From Candidatus Epulonipiscioides saccharophilum (GTDB lineage: Bacteria; Bacillota; Clostridia; Lachnospirales; Cellulosilyticaceae), in assembly GCA_002007295.1 (NCBI GenBank), contig LNZM01000159.1, positions 1 through 46,405 on the forward strand: a stretch of DNA of 46,405 nt, given 5' to 3'. Below, piece after piece: positions 24,951-33,615 of this stretch (positions within the stretch are counted from its first letter, which is position 1; each line of letters opens with the position of its first letter). Position numbers and translations under genes: made by a program. The notes under the pieces are model-generated. The model saw only the letters and a program-made list of their open reading frames with translations, had not been told where the DNA came from and ran no database searches.

Positions 24951-26335
24951 ACAATAGGTAAATATATAAGCATGGTTGTTCCAATTCCTTCAGCACTTTT
25001 TACACAAATTTCACCATCTAACTTTAAAATTAAGTTTTGCACTATACTTAGTCCAATTCCACTTCCTTCATATTTTTCTCTACTTTTATCTGCGCGATAC
25101 ATTCTATCAAAAATATAATGTTTATCTTTATCCCCGATACCTATCCCCGTATCTCTTACAATAATTACGATCCGTTTTGACTTAATAATAGTAGTAATGT
25201 CTATTCGACCACATTCGGTAAATTTGAAAGCATTGGATAGAATATTCATCATAATTTGCTTAAATGCATCGACATCGATATTTACACATACATCCCTTGT
25301 TTTATCTATACTCAATTGATAGACTAAACCTTTTTCAATGGCTACTATCTTAAAATTGTTGAATATTTCTTCTAAATATTGATTTATTTTATGTGGGTTG
25401 ATACTTAATTCTTTCTTATGTTCTTCCACGTCCTTTAATTTATCGAGATTTTTTAGTAGATTACCAAATCGAACAACTTCATTATATAAAAAATTCATCT
25501 GTTCATCATCTACAGGATAGATACCATCAATAATAGCTTCTAAATTACTTTGTAAAATATGAAGAGGTGTCCGAATTTCATGGGATATATCCGAAACTAA
25601 CTTTCTACGTAGTTCATCTTCTTCCTGCAATCGTTGGGCCAAATTATTGATATTCATCCTAAGTAATTCTAATTCCTTAATATGGCTAGCCTTTCTATTC
25701 CTAGCAGTGTAATCTCCTTTTATAAGCGAGACAGAAGTTTGCGAAATTTCATATATTGGTTTTGAAATAAGTTGAGTAAGATACATGGACACAATAATAG
25801 CAATCACTATTGTTATACTTGCAACGATTAAAATACTTCTATTTATTTGTTGTTGAAATATTATATCGTCCGTAGCTAATATAAGTGAAGGATAATATCC
25901 TAATCTAATATACGCTATTATAGTTCCTCCATTATCTTTTACCGGTAGGTCAGTTTCTTGATATACCATCTTATCTAATTGATTTGTATCAATAACAAAT
26001 CCGTCTCGTTCATCATTTACAATAATATCGTTCAATATTTCTTGGTTAACTCCAAATAGTATATTTTTATCAGCATCCAATATGCTTATAGCATAACGGC
26101 GTAAATGTAGTTGTGCTAAAATTTCCGATCGAGTTCCATTTACCTCCAACTGTTCTCCGTTATAATCCGATGCAATCTCATTAGCTATTATATAGCTTAC
26201 TAATTTTACGTTGGATTCAATGTAATCTTGAAAATCTTTCATCATCGTATTGTTAATAAAAGAACTGACTAATACGACTATAAATAATCCTAGTCCTATA
26301 AATAATCCAAAGATCTGTTTTCTGAATGAAATCAT
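24944..26335 (-). CDS. Two-component sensor histidine kinase
   Basis: 463 residues: membrane helices at about 7-27 and 167-187 enclosing an extracytoplasmic sensor region, a HAMP domain (~188-242), the phosphoacceptor His252 in SDISHEIRTPLH, and a HATPase domain with NILSNAFKF, VRDTGIGIGD and GSGIGLSIV. The start overlaps the response regulator stop by four bases (ATGA), so they are translationally coupled. The signal is not evident; two chromate-transporter genes lie upstream on the same strand. Confidence 0.95.
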   Translation of the reverse strand: MISFRKQIFGLFIGLGLFIVVLVSSFINNTMMKDFQDYIESNVKLVSYIIANEIASDYNGEQLEVNGTRSEILAQLHLRRYAISILDADKNILFGVNQEILNDIIVNDERDGFVIDTNQLDKMVYQETDLPVKDNGGTIIAYIRLGYYPSLILATDDIIFQQQINRSILIVASITIVIAIIVSMYLTQLISKPIYEISQTSVSLIKGDYTARNRKASHIKELELLRMNINNLAQRLQEEDELRRKLVSDISHEIRTPLHILQSNLEAIIDGIYPVDDEQMNFLYNEVVRFGNLLKNLDKLKDVEEHKKELSINPHKINQYLEEIFNNFKIVAIEKGLVYQLSIDKTRDVCVNIDVDAFKQIMMNILSNAFKFTECGRIDITTIIKSKRIVIIVRDTGIGIGDKDKHYIFDRMYRADKSREKYEGSGIGLSIVQNLILKLDGEICVKSAEGIGTTMLIYLPIVK

Positions 26336-27018
26336 ACAAGCGCCTTGTCGAATTTATACCCTATTCCTGTTACTGTTTTTATAAATTTCGGATTCTTGGT
26401 ATCTTGCTCTATTTTCTTCCTTATGTTTTTTATATGCACATCTATCGTCCGGTCGAATCCATCAAAATCTATGCCCATTACTGCATTGATTAACTGTTCT
26501 CTACTAAAAACTCGGCCAGGTGACTGGGCTAAATGATACAATATATCAAACTCATTCGGCGTTAATACTACCTCGTTGCCGTAGGCTGTTACCATCCTTG
26601 TTTCTGGATAAATTTTTAAGTTTCCTTTATCAAATATACACACTTCTTCGTTGTTTTCTCTATCCTTTCTCGTCTTCAATGCATTGACTCGTGCTACAAT
26701 TTCTCTCGGACTGATTGGTTTTACTAAGTATTCATCCGCTCCAAGTACAAATCCACCGACCTTGTTGTCTAAAGTACCTTTAGCACTAATCATAAAAATA
26801 TATACATTGGACACTTCTCTTATCTTTTTGCAAATTTCTTCTCCTTGCATCCCCGGTAACATTAAATCTAATAATACAACATCTATTTGTTCCTTTAAAA
26901 AAACTTCTAATCCGTCTTCGCCGGTATAAGAAATAAAAACCTTGTATTTTTCATTTTCTAGATATTTTGCAACTATGTCAGCAACACGTTTTTCGTCTTC
27001 TATTATTAAAATATTCAA
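26332..27018 (-). CDS. OmpR-family response regulator
   Basis: 228 residues from the TTG at 27018 (AGGAG nine bases before it). Receiver domain with the acidic pair E7/D8, phosphoacceptor D51 (LLDLMLPG) and K100 (YLVKPIS); winged-helix DNA-binding domain from ~130, with LTPNEFDILYHLAQSPGRVF and VDVHIKNIRKKIE-type recognition region (here IDVHIKNIRKKIE). Its promoter must lie in the short stretch beside, or inside, the 81-bp tandem repeat array immediately upstream. Confidence 0.94.
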   Translation of the reverse strand: MNILIIEDEKRVADIVAKYLENEKYKVFISYTGEDGLEVFLKEQIDVVLLDLMLPGMQGEEICKKIREVSNVYIFMISAKGTLDNKVGGFVLGADEYLVKPISPREIVARVNALKTRKDRENNEEVCIFDKGNLKIYPETRMVTAYGNEVVLTPNEFDILYHLAQSPGRVFSREQLINAVMGIDFDGFDRTIDVHIKNIRKKIEQDTKNPKFIKTVTGIGYKFDKALV

Positions 27019-27060
27019 TGATATCAACTCCTTTTTGTTCTTAGTATATCCAAAATTTAT

Positions 27061-27546
27061 GAATATATAATAAGTATAGCCGTAAGTGATTTGTTTGCAT
27101 AAAATAAAAAGTTACCTATCATTATAGTAAGTGAGCATTATGAATATATACTAAGTATAGCCGTAAGCTATTTGTTCGCATAAAATAAAAGTCACCTAGC
27201 ATTATAGTAAGTAAGCATTATGAATATATAATAAGCATAGCCGTAAGCTATTTGTTCGCATAAAATAAAAAGTCACCTATCATTATAGTAAGTGAGCATT
27301 ATGAATATATAATAAGCATAGCCGTAAGCTATTTGTGTGCATAAAATAAAAGGTCACCTATCATTATAGTAAGTGAGCATTATGAATATATAATAAGTAT
27401 AGCCGTAAGCTATTTGTGTGCATAAAATAAAAAGTCACCTATCATTATAGTAAGTGAGCATTATAAATATATAATAAGCATAGCCATAAATTATTTGTTT
27501 GCATAAAATAAAAAGTCACCTACTGTTAAAGTAAGTGACCATTTGA
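27061..27546 (-). repeat. 81-bp tandem array, six copies, each with the chrA-type terminator
   Basis: The anchor GAATATATA begins at 27061, 27142, 27222, 27303, 27384 and 27465 (G replaced by A in the last), giving steps of 81, 80, 81, 81 and 81. Each unit carries the arms TCACTTA and TAGGTGA followed, on the minus strand, by TTTTTATTTTAT. The unit next to the chromate transporter gene is the most different and has the best stem. The units are not separated by unique spacers. The rest of 27028-27553 has no gene. Confidence 0.92.
27499..27540 (-). terminator. Terminator of the chromate transporter pair
   Basis: On the minus strand GTCACTTAC pairs with GTAGGTGAC (9 bp, one wobble) and is followed by TTTTTATTTTAT, 14 bases after the stop codon. 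Five diverged copies follow it in the same orientation. Confidence 0.85.
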
Positions 27547-27553
27547 AAAATTA

Positions 27554-28126
27554 TTATACTATTAATATGCCGATGATAGCGCCAAGCGCTATATAAATAA
27601 CAGCATGTTTTTTAAATTTTTCGATACCAAAGAAAAATAGTAATCCAAGCAAAATCTTCAATGCTACAGATAAATAATCTGTTGAAACACCAGAGATTAA
27701 ATCGTTAATACCAAAAGCAATCATAGCTACAGAAATGCCAGCAGCACCGATGATACCGGCCGCCACAGGACGAATACCATAAAATGCGGCCTTCACGTAT
27801 GAATTAGATTTAAATTTATTGAAAATTTGTGCTACGATTACGATTATTATTATAGACGGTGTTATTAATCCTAAGACGGCAACGATTCCGCCAAATATGC
27901 CTGCTGTAGAATAGCCCATGAATGTGGCCGCATTTACTCCGACAGCTCCAGGTGTCGACTCGGCTACCGCTATTATGTTAATTAAATCTTCGTGAGTTAT
28001 CCAATGGTACTTTTCTATCAATTCTTCTAAAAATGGTATGGTGGCTAGCCCGCCGCCAATTGCAAATAAACCGATCTTGAAAAACTCTAAGTATATCGTT
28101 AATAAGTATGATAATAATACATTCAT
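27554..28126 (-). CDS. chrA: Chromate transporter, half-size subunit (second)
   Basis: 190-residue single CHR domain with about six membrane helices. CHR motifs seen: FKIGLFAIGGGLATIPFLEE and AVAESTPGAVGVNAATFMGY. Short-chain CHR proteins work as pairs; this one overlaps its partner by four bases (ATGA). Annotation as chromate efflux is by family; the physiological anion is not known. Confidence 0.92.
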   Translation of the reverse strand: MNVLLSYLLTIYLEFFKIGLFAIGGGLATIPFLEELIEKYHWITHEDLINIIAVAESTPGAVGVNAATFMGYSTAGIFGGIVAVLGLITPSIIIIVIVAQIFNKFKSNSYVKAAFYGIRPVAAGIIGAAGISVAMIAFGINDLISGVSTDYLSVALKILLGLLFFFGIEKFKKHAVIYIALGAIIGILIV

Positions 28127-28662
28127 TTCTTAGTCACCTCTCTTCCGAATATTAATCCACACACTGCTCCAATTAATATTAATATTATCGGTGAAGGAGA
28201 CCATATAGCCATGATTAGAATGCTAAGAACAAATAAAATTTTTGTGGTTAGATCTAGCAATGACTTTTTGGATAAAGCAACTACTCCGCTAGCTATTAAA
28301 GCAACGACAACGATTCTTATTCCAAAAAATGCTTGTGCTACTAAATCTTGTTGCATAAATAAATCAAATACAGACGCAATTAACGTGATGATTACAATAG
28401 AAGGAGCAACAACTCCAAGAGTTGCCACAATTGCTCCTAATATTTTACCTTGTTTATATCCAATAAATGTTGCCGTGTTGACAGCAATGATACCAGGAGT
28501 CATTTGGCCAATAGCGTAATAGTCCAAGACTTCCTCTTCTTCGACCCATCCTCTTTTGTTTACAAGCTCAGCTTGTATAATTGGCATCATGGCGTATCCC
28601 CCACCAAAAGTTAAAGCACCAATTTTAAAAAACGCTAAAAATAGATTCAATAAATTTTTCAA
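28123..28662 (-). CDS. chrA: Chromate transporter, half-size subunit (first)
   Basis: 179-residue CHR domain with FKIGALTFGGGYAMMPIIQ and AIGQMTPGIIAVNTATFIGY. It starts with TTG behind AAAGGGGTGG. It is the partner of the following half-size gene, the two presumably forming an antiparallel heterodimer as in other short-chain CHR pairs. Confidence 0.92.
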   Translation of the reverse strand: MKNLLNLFLAFFKIGALTFGGGYAMMPIIQAELVNKRGWVEEEEVLDYYAIGQMTPGIIAVNTATFIGYKQGKILGAIVATLGVVAPSIVIITLIASVFDLFMQQDLVAQAFFGIRIVVVALIASGVVALSKKSLLDLTTKILFVLSILIMAIWSPSPIILILIGAVCGLIFGREVTKK

Positions 28663-28695
28663 AATTCCACCCCTTTAAATAAATTTTATTTAAAA

Positions 28696-29763
28696 TTAAA
28701 AATTGTAATCGTAGTCTTGAATGGAAACTATAATTTCTATAGTTTGTTTATTTTCTATACCAATTTTGTATATATGATAGGGCAAAGAAAATATATCTTG
28801 ACTATCTTCTTCATTAGAAATATAAACGGTGGCCGGTTTATCAAAATCCACAGGAATAGCAGGCTTATGTTCTATGATATTTAAAAATTGTTCATAAACA
28901 GAAAGTTCGCTACTATGATTAGTATGGATATCACCGACGCTAACACCAGGAGTTAAGGCCAAAAAAATAAGTTTTTTAGCTTGGTTTACGCCAAATTTTA
29001 TTGTAAAGATGCCGGGACTTTTTAATTCTTTTACGATTTTTTTGGCGGATCTTTCGACCTTAGTTTTAAGTGTTTTTGTGATATTGGCTGGTGTATTGAT
29101 TAAAGTTTTGCCTGTAGCATCTTCTTGCTCCTCACAGATAGGATATAGAACAATAGACTTTTTTTGATCAACAACAGCGGTAATGCTGAGTATTTGGGTA
29201 TATTCTTCTAATTTTTCTAATACTACAAGGGAATTTGGATGTTTTAAGGGCTGTTTTAGTTCTAGTAATCCTTTTTCATCGTCTATTTCGAACACATCTA
29301 GATCTACATCGTTTGTATTATCATTGTGGAAATATAAATAACATTTTAAAGGAAAAGTTATTTCAGGATTACTTAAGCCGACCTTACTAGTAATTAAAAA
29401 ATTTTGAGGTACATCTATATTCAGGCTTTTGGCCAAAATCAATTGATTTTCTCTACTAATAAGATAAATATAAGCATCGATGTTTGGGTAAACAACAACT
29501 TTCTTATCTATTTTATTTTTAATATTTGTAATTAAGTTAGTCATGCAAATGAGAACATCGCATCTAAGAGCTAAGCGTTCAAGATTTTGTGCTGTAAATT
29601 CGCCGACTAAACTGTAAGTAGAATAATCGCTAGAAATATTAAAATTTTCTTCATCTAATAGAATTGATTCGATGCCTCTTTTTTTGGCTTCTTTGCAAAG
29701 CATTAAGCTGGTTAGATTAGATCCAATAATTCCGATAGTATTAATTTTTTTATTAGTGTTCAT
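28696..29763 (-). CDS. Divergent PurK-like ATP-grasp protein
   Basis: 355 residues. The N-terminus (INTIGIIGSNLTSLMLCKEAKKRGIESILLDEE, in pieces) is the Rossmann-like start of PurK (N5-carboxyaminoimidazole ribonucleotide synthase), followed by the family's AERCDVxT-like segment (here LALRCDVLICM). The ATP-grasp region is weak, and the conserved PurK site NEIAPRPHNSGH is replaced by LALTPGVSVGDIHTNHSSE. The adenine-grasp lysines are not obvious. No purine genes are nearby. It may have lost catalysis or changed substrate. AAGGAAGG lies upstream. Confidence 0.6.
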   Translation of the reverse strand: MNTNKKINTIGIIGSNLTSLMLCKEAKKRGIESILLDEENFNISSDYSTYSLVGEFTAQNLERLALRCDVLICMTNLITNIKNKIDKKVVVYPNIDAYIYLISRENQLILAKSLNIDVPQNFLITSKVGLSNPEITFPLKCYLYFHNDNTNDVDLDVFEIDDEKGLLELKQPLKHPNSLVVLEKLEEYTQILSITAVVDQKKSIVLYPICEEQEDATGKTLINTPANITKTLKTKVERSAKKIVKELKSPGIFTIKFGVNQAKKLIFLALTPGVSVGDIHTNHSSELSVYEQFLNIIEHKPAIPVDFDKPATVYISNEEDSQDIFSLPYHIYKIGIENKQTIEIIVSIQDYDYNF

Positions 29764-29814
29764 AATAGAGTTAGCCTTCCTTTGAGTTATTATTAAAAGT
29801 TTAACAAAAAAACA

Positions 29815-30020
29815 GACAAATTACAAGCAATTTATTTTTTAATCAATAAATTTTAAAATTGCATCACATTGAGTATTAATATAAATCCATAGCTAGGTGG
29901 CTAGCTTTTTTAGCATTTCTATTTTTTATGGAAAATATTCTCAGTCAGAACGATTTTGTCTGTACTCTCATATTTGTCTTCGTACTCATATTTTAAATTG
30001 CAATACGATATCAAAAAATG
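29815..30020 (-). repeat. 206-bp echo of the GntR gene 3' end
   Basis: The sequence from GACAAATTACAAGCAATTTA matches the true gene end from GACAAATTATAAGCAATTTA at 30021, offset 206, for about 200 bp. The copy has indels that break the frame, no start codon and no ribosome binding site. Confidence 0.9.
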
Positions 30021-30044
30021 GACAAATTATAAGCAATTTATTTT

Positions 30045-30704
30045 TTAATCAATAAATTTTAAAATTGCATCACATTGAGTATTTATATGCTCCATAGCTA
30101 AGTGGCCAGCTTTTTTAGCATTTCTATTTTTTATAGAGGTAAAAATATTCCTATGCTCGGCCAAAACGATTTTGCCTTCACCTTCATATTTTAAATATGC
30201 AATACGGTATCTAAGGACCTGTTCTCGGATATTTTGGGAAACTTGTATTAGGCGATCATTTTTAGTAGCATCAAAAATTAATTCATGAAATTCGACATCT
30301 TTTTGTATCATGACATCGATATTCCTTTCTATAGAAGAAAGCTCATATTCATGTATAACTAACTGTAGTTTTGTGAGCTCTTTTTGATCTATTCTTTGAG
30401 CAGCTAAAGAAGCGGCCAGAGATTCTAAAACTGCTCTAATTTCTAAAACATCTTTTATATCCTTTTTGGTAAAAGGGGCCACATGAGCACCTTTTCTAGG
30501 AACCATAACAATTAAACCTTCTAGTTCTAATCGTTTAATTGCTTCTCGGACAGGTGTGCGACTAACTCCTAATTTTTCAGCTAACTGTGTTTCCATAAGT
30601 CTTTGGCCAGGTAGAAGATTGCCCCATACAATTTGATTGCGGATAGTTTGAAACACGATATCTCCCAGAGGTTGGTATTCAAGTTTTTGAGCTTGCATAG
30701 TCAT
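30045..30704 (-). CDS. GntR-family transcriptional regulator (FadR/FCD subfamily)
   Basis: 219 residues. Winged-helix DNA-binding domain at about 10-75 (LVSRTPVREAIKRLELEGL-type helix, here GVSRTPVREAIKRLELEGLI) and an all-helical FCD ligand-binding domain (~80-215) with the metal-binding layout (D/R in EIRAVLE, H in FHELI, H in AMEH). Two ATGs lie two codons apart; the second (30698) is better spaced from AAAGGA, the first overlaps the ispE stop by four bases. ispE followed by this type of regulator is a common Clostridial order. The effector is unknown. Confidence 0.92.
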   Translation of the reverse strand: MTMQAQKLEYQPLGDIVFQTIRNQIVWGNLLPGQRLMETQLAEKLGVSRTPVREAIKRLELEGLIVMVPRKGAHVAPFTKKDIKDVLEIRAVLESLAASLAAQRIDQKELTKLQLVIHEYELSSIERNIDVMIQKDVEFHELIFDATKNDRLIQVSQNIREQVLRYRIAYLKYEGEGKIVLAEHRNIFTSIKNRNAKKAGHLAMEHINTQCDAILKFID

Positions 30705-31585
30705 TGTTCCTTTCTTACATTTGGTAGATAGGTACTGGTAACAAATACTTCTTTTAAATTAAAATGGGATTTAATTTTTTTGGCAGCTTTACTACAAGTT
30801 TCTTCATCATCAAAAATACCAAATACAGTTGGACCACTGCCACTCATTAATGAATTAATAGCACCGAGAGATAACATTTCTTGTTTTATATCTAATATTT
30901 TAGGATGACGGACACCGGTTATGGTTTCTAGTACATTATACATATTATTATAGATTAAATTTTTATTTTGCGTATTAATACCTAATAATATTTTGTCAGT
31001 ATTTGGGTGTTTTTTGATATTACTTAACACTAATTCCTTAAATACAGATTTAGTAGATACATTTACATTTGGCTTAGCTAATAAAATATAAGTTTGAGGA
31101 AATGTTGGTAGAATGGTTAATTTTTCACCAATGCCTTCAGCCAATGCTGTGCCACGTAAAATACAAAAAGGAACATCTGCACCAATATTAACTCCAATTT
31201 TCATAAGTTCTTTCTTTGTAAGATGAGTTTTCGCTAGCTTATTTAATCCGACTAAAACAGCTGCTGCATCAGAGCTACCGCCACCTAATCCGGCCGAAAT
31301 AGGGATTCTTTTTAAAATATCAATATATACACCGCCTGATGTAGATGTTTCTTTTAAAAATAACTCGGCTGCTTGATAGGCAATATTTTTGTGGTTCGTC
31401 GGAAGCCACATTTTATTAGTTGAAATTTTAATAGAAGGGTCAATTGTTTTTGTAATAATTACAGTGTCGTGTAAATTTATGCTCTGCATAACCATTAAAA
31501 GTTCATGATAGCCATTTTCTAATTTGTTCAAAACGTCAAGTGAAATGTTAATTTTGGCAAGAGCTTTTACTCTAATCGTATCCAT
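30701..31585 (-). CDS. ispE: 4-diphosphocytidyl-2-C-methyl-D-erythritol kinase
   Basis: GHMP kinase of the non-mevalonate (MEP) isoprenoid pathway. 294 residues, with VKALAKINISLDVLNKLENG, DxL-type opening, the ATP loop PISAGLGGGSSDAAAVL, GADVPFCI and the C-terminal LMSGSGPTVFGIF. AAGGAG precedes the ATG. It shows that the cell makes isoprenoids by the MEP route. Confidence 0.96.
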   Translation of the reverse strand: MDTIRVKALAKINISLDVLNKLENGYHELLMVMQSINLHDTVIITKTIDPSIKISTNKMWLPTNHKNIAYQAAELFLKETSTSGGVYIDILKRIPISAGLGGGSSDAAAVLVGLNKLAKTHLTKKELMKIGVNIGADVPFCILRGTALAEGIGEKLTILPTFPQTYILLAKPNVNVSTKSVFKELVLSNIKKHPNTDKILLGINTQNKNLIYNNMYNVLETITGVRHPKILDIKQEMLSLGAINSLMSGSGPTVFGIFDDEETCSKAAKKIKSHFNLKEVFVTSTYLPNVRKEQ

Positions 31586-31618
31586 TCTAGCTCCTTTTCA
31601 TGTATTGATTTAAATACA

Positions 31619-31648
31619 ATTATAAGCCTAATTTTTCTATTATGTCAA
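31619..31648 (-). promoter_or_regulatory. Promoter of ispE-gntR
   Basis: Perfect TTGACA (31643-31648) and perfect TATAAT (31619-31624) on the minus strand with an 18-bp spacer, ~35 bp before the ispE start. Confidence 0.85.
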
Positions 31649-31881
31649 CAATAATGTTTTTTGAATACACAAATTTTATTGTTGTAATAAAAAGATTTTT
31701 TTTATATATAAATGCAATAAAGTGAAAATATTTTAGCATTTGAATGAGCTTAAATAGTATTTATAAAGTATATCAGTATAAAATTAATATACTTGATAAA
31801 AAAAAATTTAGTTTAATATTAAATATTCAAATTAGTACATACATATATTATAATATATGAATAAAATTAAAGGAGGGTGTT

Positions 31882-33576
31882 ATGAAATCGTTTAAAAATT
31901 TATCGATAAAGTCTAAATTAAGAAGAATAATAGGTGTTTTAGCAATTACAACTGGATTGTTATTATTATTTGCTATTAATCGCTTTCAAACAATTAGAGC
32001 AGATCTGAACTATTATATGACGAATACACACACAGTACAAAATAGCGTAATGAATTTAGTCACAAATCTTGAAAGTATACAAAAAAACTTTTATGCTATT
32101 GTTTTAGATAAGGATTCGCAAATGGATCGAGAGTATATAGATAAAATAAATCTAGCTGTAAAACGAATAGAGTCATCAATAGAAATATTAAAAAAATTGG
32201 AATATAATTATCTAAAAAATGAATTATTTACAGAACTAGAGAAATTTTTTTCAATGCAGATATCTTCAGAGCAAGTAAAGGCTATTTCAGAAGAAGACGT
32301 GCAGACAATATTTGAAATTATTAAAAAATCAATTATTCCAATTGAGGATAGCATTTTAGAAATTTTAACGGATATGTTAACAGAAAATAATAAAGAAAGA
32401 AATGAATTAATGCTTGACGTTAGCAGGACTATTAATTGTGTTATAATATTCTTATTTATAGGATTTTCGATAGCATTACTTATAGCGATATGCATGTATT
32501 ATTTAGCGAACCAATCAATTTTGTACCCGATAAAGGATTTAACTAACATAGCCAAAGAAATGTCTCGCGGAAACTTAAAGAATGATCTATCCTACTCGGC
32601 TGAAGACGAAGTGGGCCAACTTTCTATGGAAATGAAACATATGATTATAATGTTGAATAAGTATATATTTCAAATAGAAGAAAGTTTGCATGAAGTAAAA
32701 AATGGAAACATGACTAAAAAAATTAAAATGGATTTTGAAGGCGACTTTAATTATATTAAAGAAAACATTAATGCAGTTATTAGAGTGTTAAATGCTACTT
32801 TAATTCAAATTTCGGATTCTGCAGCAAAAGTTGAAAGAAAAGCTAGTGCGTCTACAGCGGAAGTTGCCATTTTAGCTGATGGTGCTCAAAAACAACATAA
32901 TGTAATCAATCAATTTGTAGATCAAATGGATAATTTATATAATAAAGTAAAGCATAATATTTCAGCCACAAATGCAACTAATGAATTAGTTGTAGAATTA
33001 AAGTCAATCTCCGTAAAATCACAAAATAATATAGAAGCTTTATTAAACACAATGGACGAAATAACCAAATCTATATCAAATGTAGAAAATTTTGTTAATG
33101 TCATTAATAGTATCGCTGCTCAAACTAATTTGCTAGCCTTAAATGCTTCTATAGAAGCAGCACGAGCCGGCGATGCTGGAAAAGGTTTTACGGTTGTAGC
33201 CCAAAGTATCCGTGAATTATCCGTAAGAAGTACTATACAAGTTAAAGAAATTGAAGACTTAATTATAAGATGCGTCAATCAAGCCAAACATGGTAATGAG
33301 AAAGTCGCTGTTGCTTCGACCGCTTTTAAGGAAATATCTCACAAAATTACTGAGGCCACTGTTTTAAATAAAGAATTATTGAAAACTTCTAATGAGCAAA
33401 ATGATGTACTCTTTTACTTGAAAGATGAAATAAAACAAATCTCTGCTATAACCGATGAAACAACAAAAGCAGCAAATAAAACTTCTCAATTAAGTGATGA
33501 TCTATGTGTTGAAGCAAAAACATTATTACAATTGATGGAAAAATTCAACATTAAAGAAGAACTTGAATTGGATTAA
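31882..33576 (+). CDS. Methyl-accepting chemotaxis protein
   Basis: 564 residues. Membrane helices at about 14-30 and 183-208 flank a helical extracytoplasmic domain of ~150 residues (4-helix-bundle type). A HAMP domain (~210-262; [18 protein letters not shown]) and a further helical segment lead to the signalling domain with the hairpin tip [20 protein letters not shown] and [28 protein letters not shown] precedes the ATG. A peptide-type binding protein gene follows 39 bp later with no terminator between them. Confidence 0.94.
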   Translation: MKSFKNLSIKSKLRRIIGVLAITTGLLLLFAINRFQTIRADLNYYMTNTHTVQNSVMNLVTNLESIQKNFYAIVLDKDSQMDREYIDKINLAVKRIESSIEILKKLEYNYLKNELFTELEKFFSMQISSEQVKAISEEDVQTIFEIIKKSIIPIEDSILEILTDMLTENNKERNELMLDVSRTINCVIIFLFIGFSIALLIAICMYYLANQSILYPIKDLTNIAKEMSRGNLKNDLSYSAEDEVGQLSMEMKHMIIMLNKYIFQIEESLHEVKNGNMTKKIKMDFEGDFNYIKENINAVIRVLNATLIQISDSAAKVERKASASTAEVAILADGAQKQHNVINQFVDQMDNLYNKVKHNISATNATNELVVELKSISVKSQNNIEALLNTMDEITKSISNVENFVNVINSIAAQTNLLALNASIEAARAGDAGKGFTVVAQSIRELSVRSTIQVKEIEDLIIRCVNQAKHGNEKVAVASTAFKEISHKITEATVLNKELLKTSNEQNDVLFYLKDEIKQISAITDETTKAANKTSQLSDDLCVEAKTLLQLMEKFNIKEELELD

Positions 33577-33615
33577 ATTGGGTTTAAAAAAATTTGAATT
33601 AAGGAGGACTTATTT

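Noticed and set aside
27061-27546. Possible CRISPR array
   Set aside because: The whole 81-bp period is repeated, with no unique spacers, and each unit contains a terminator hairpin; no cas genes are present.
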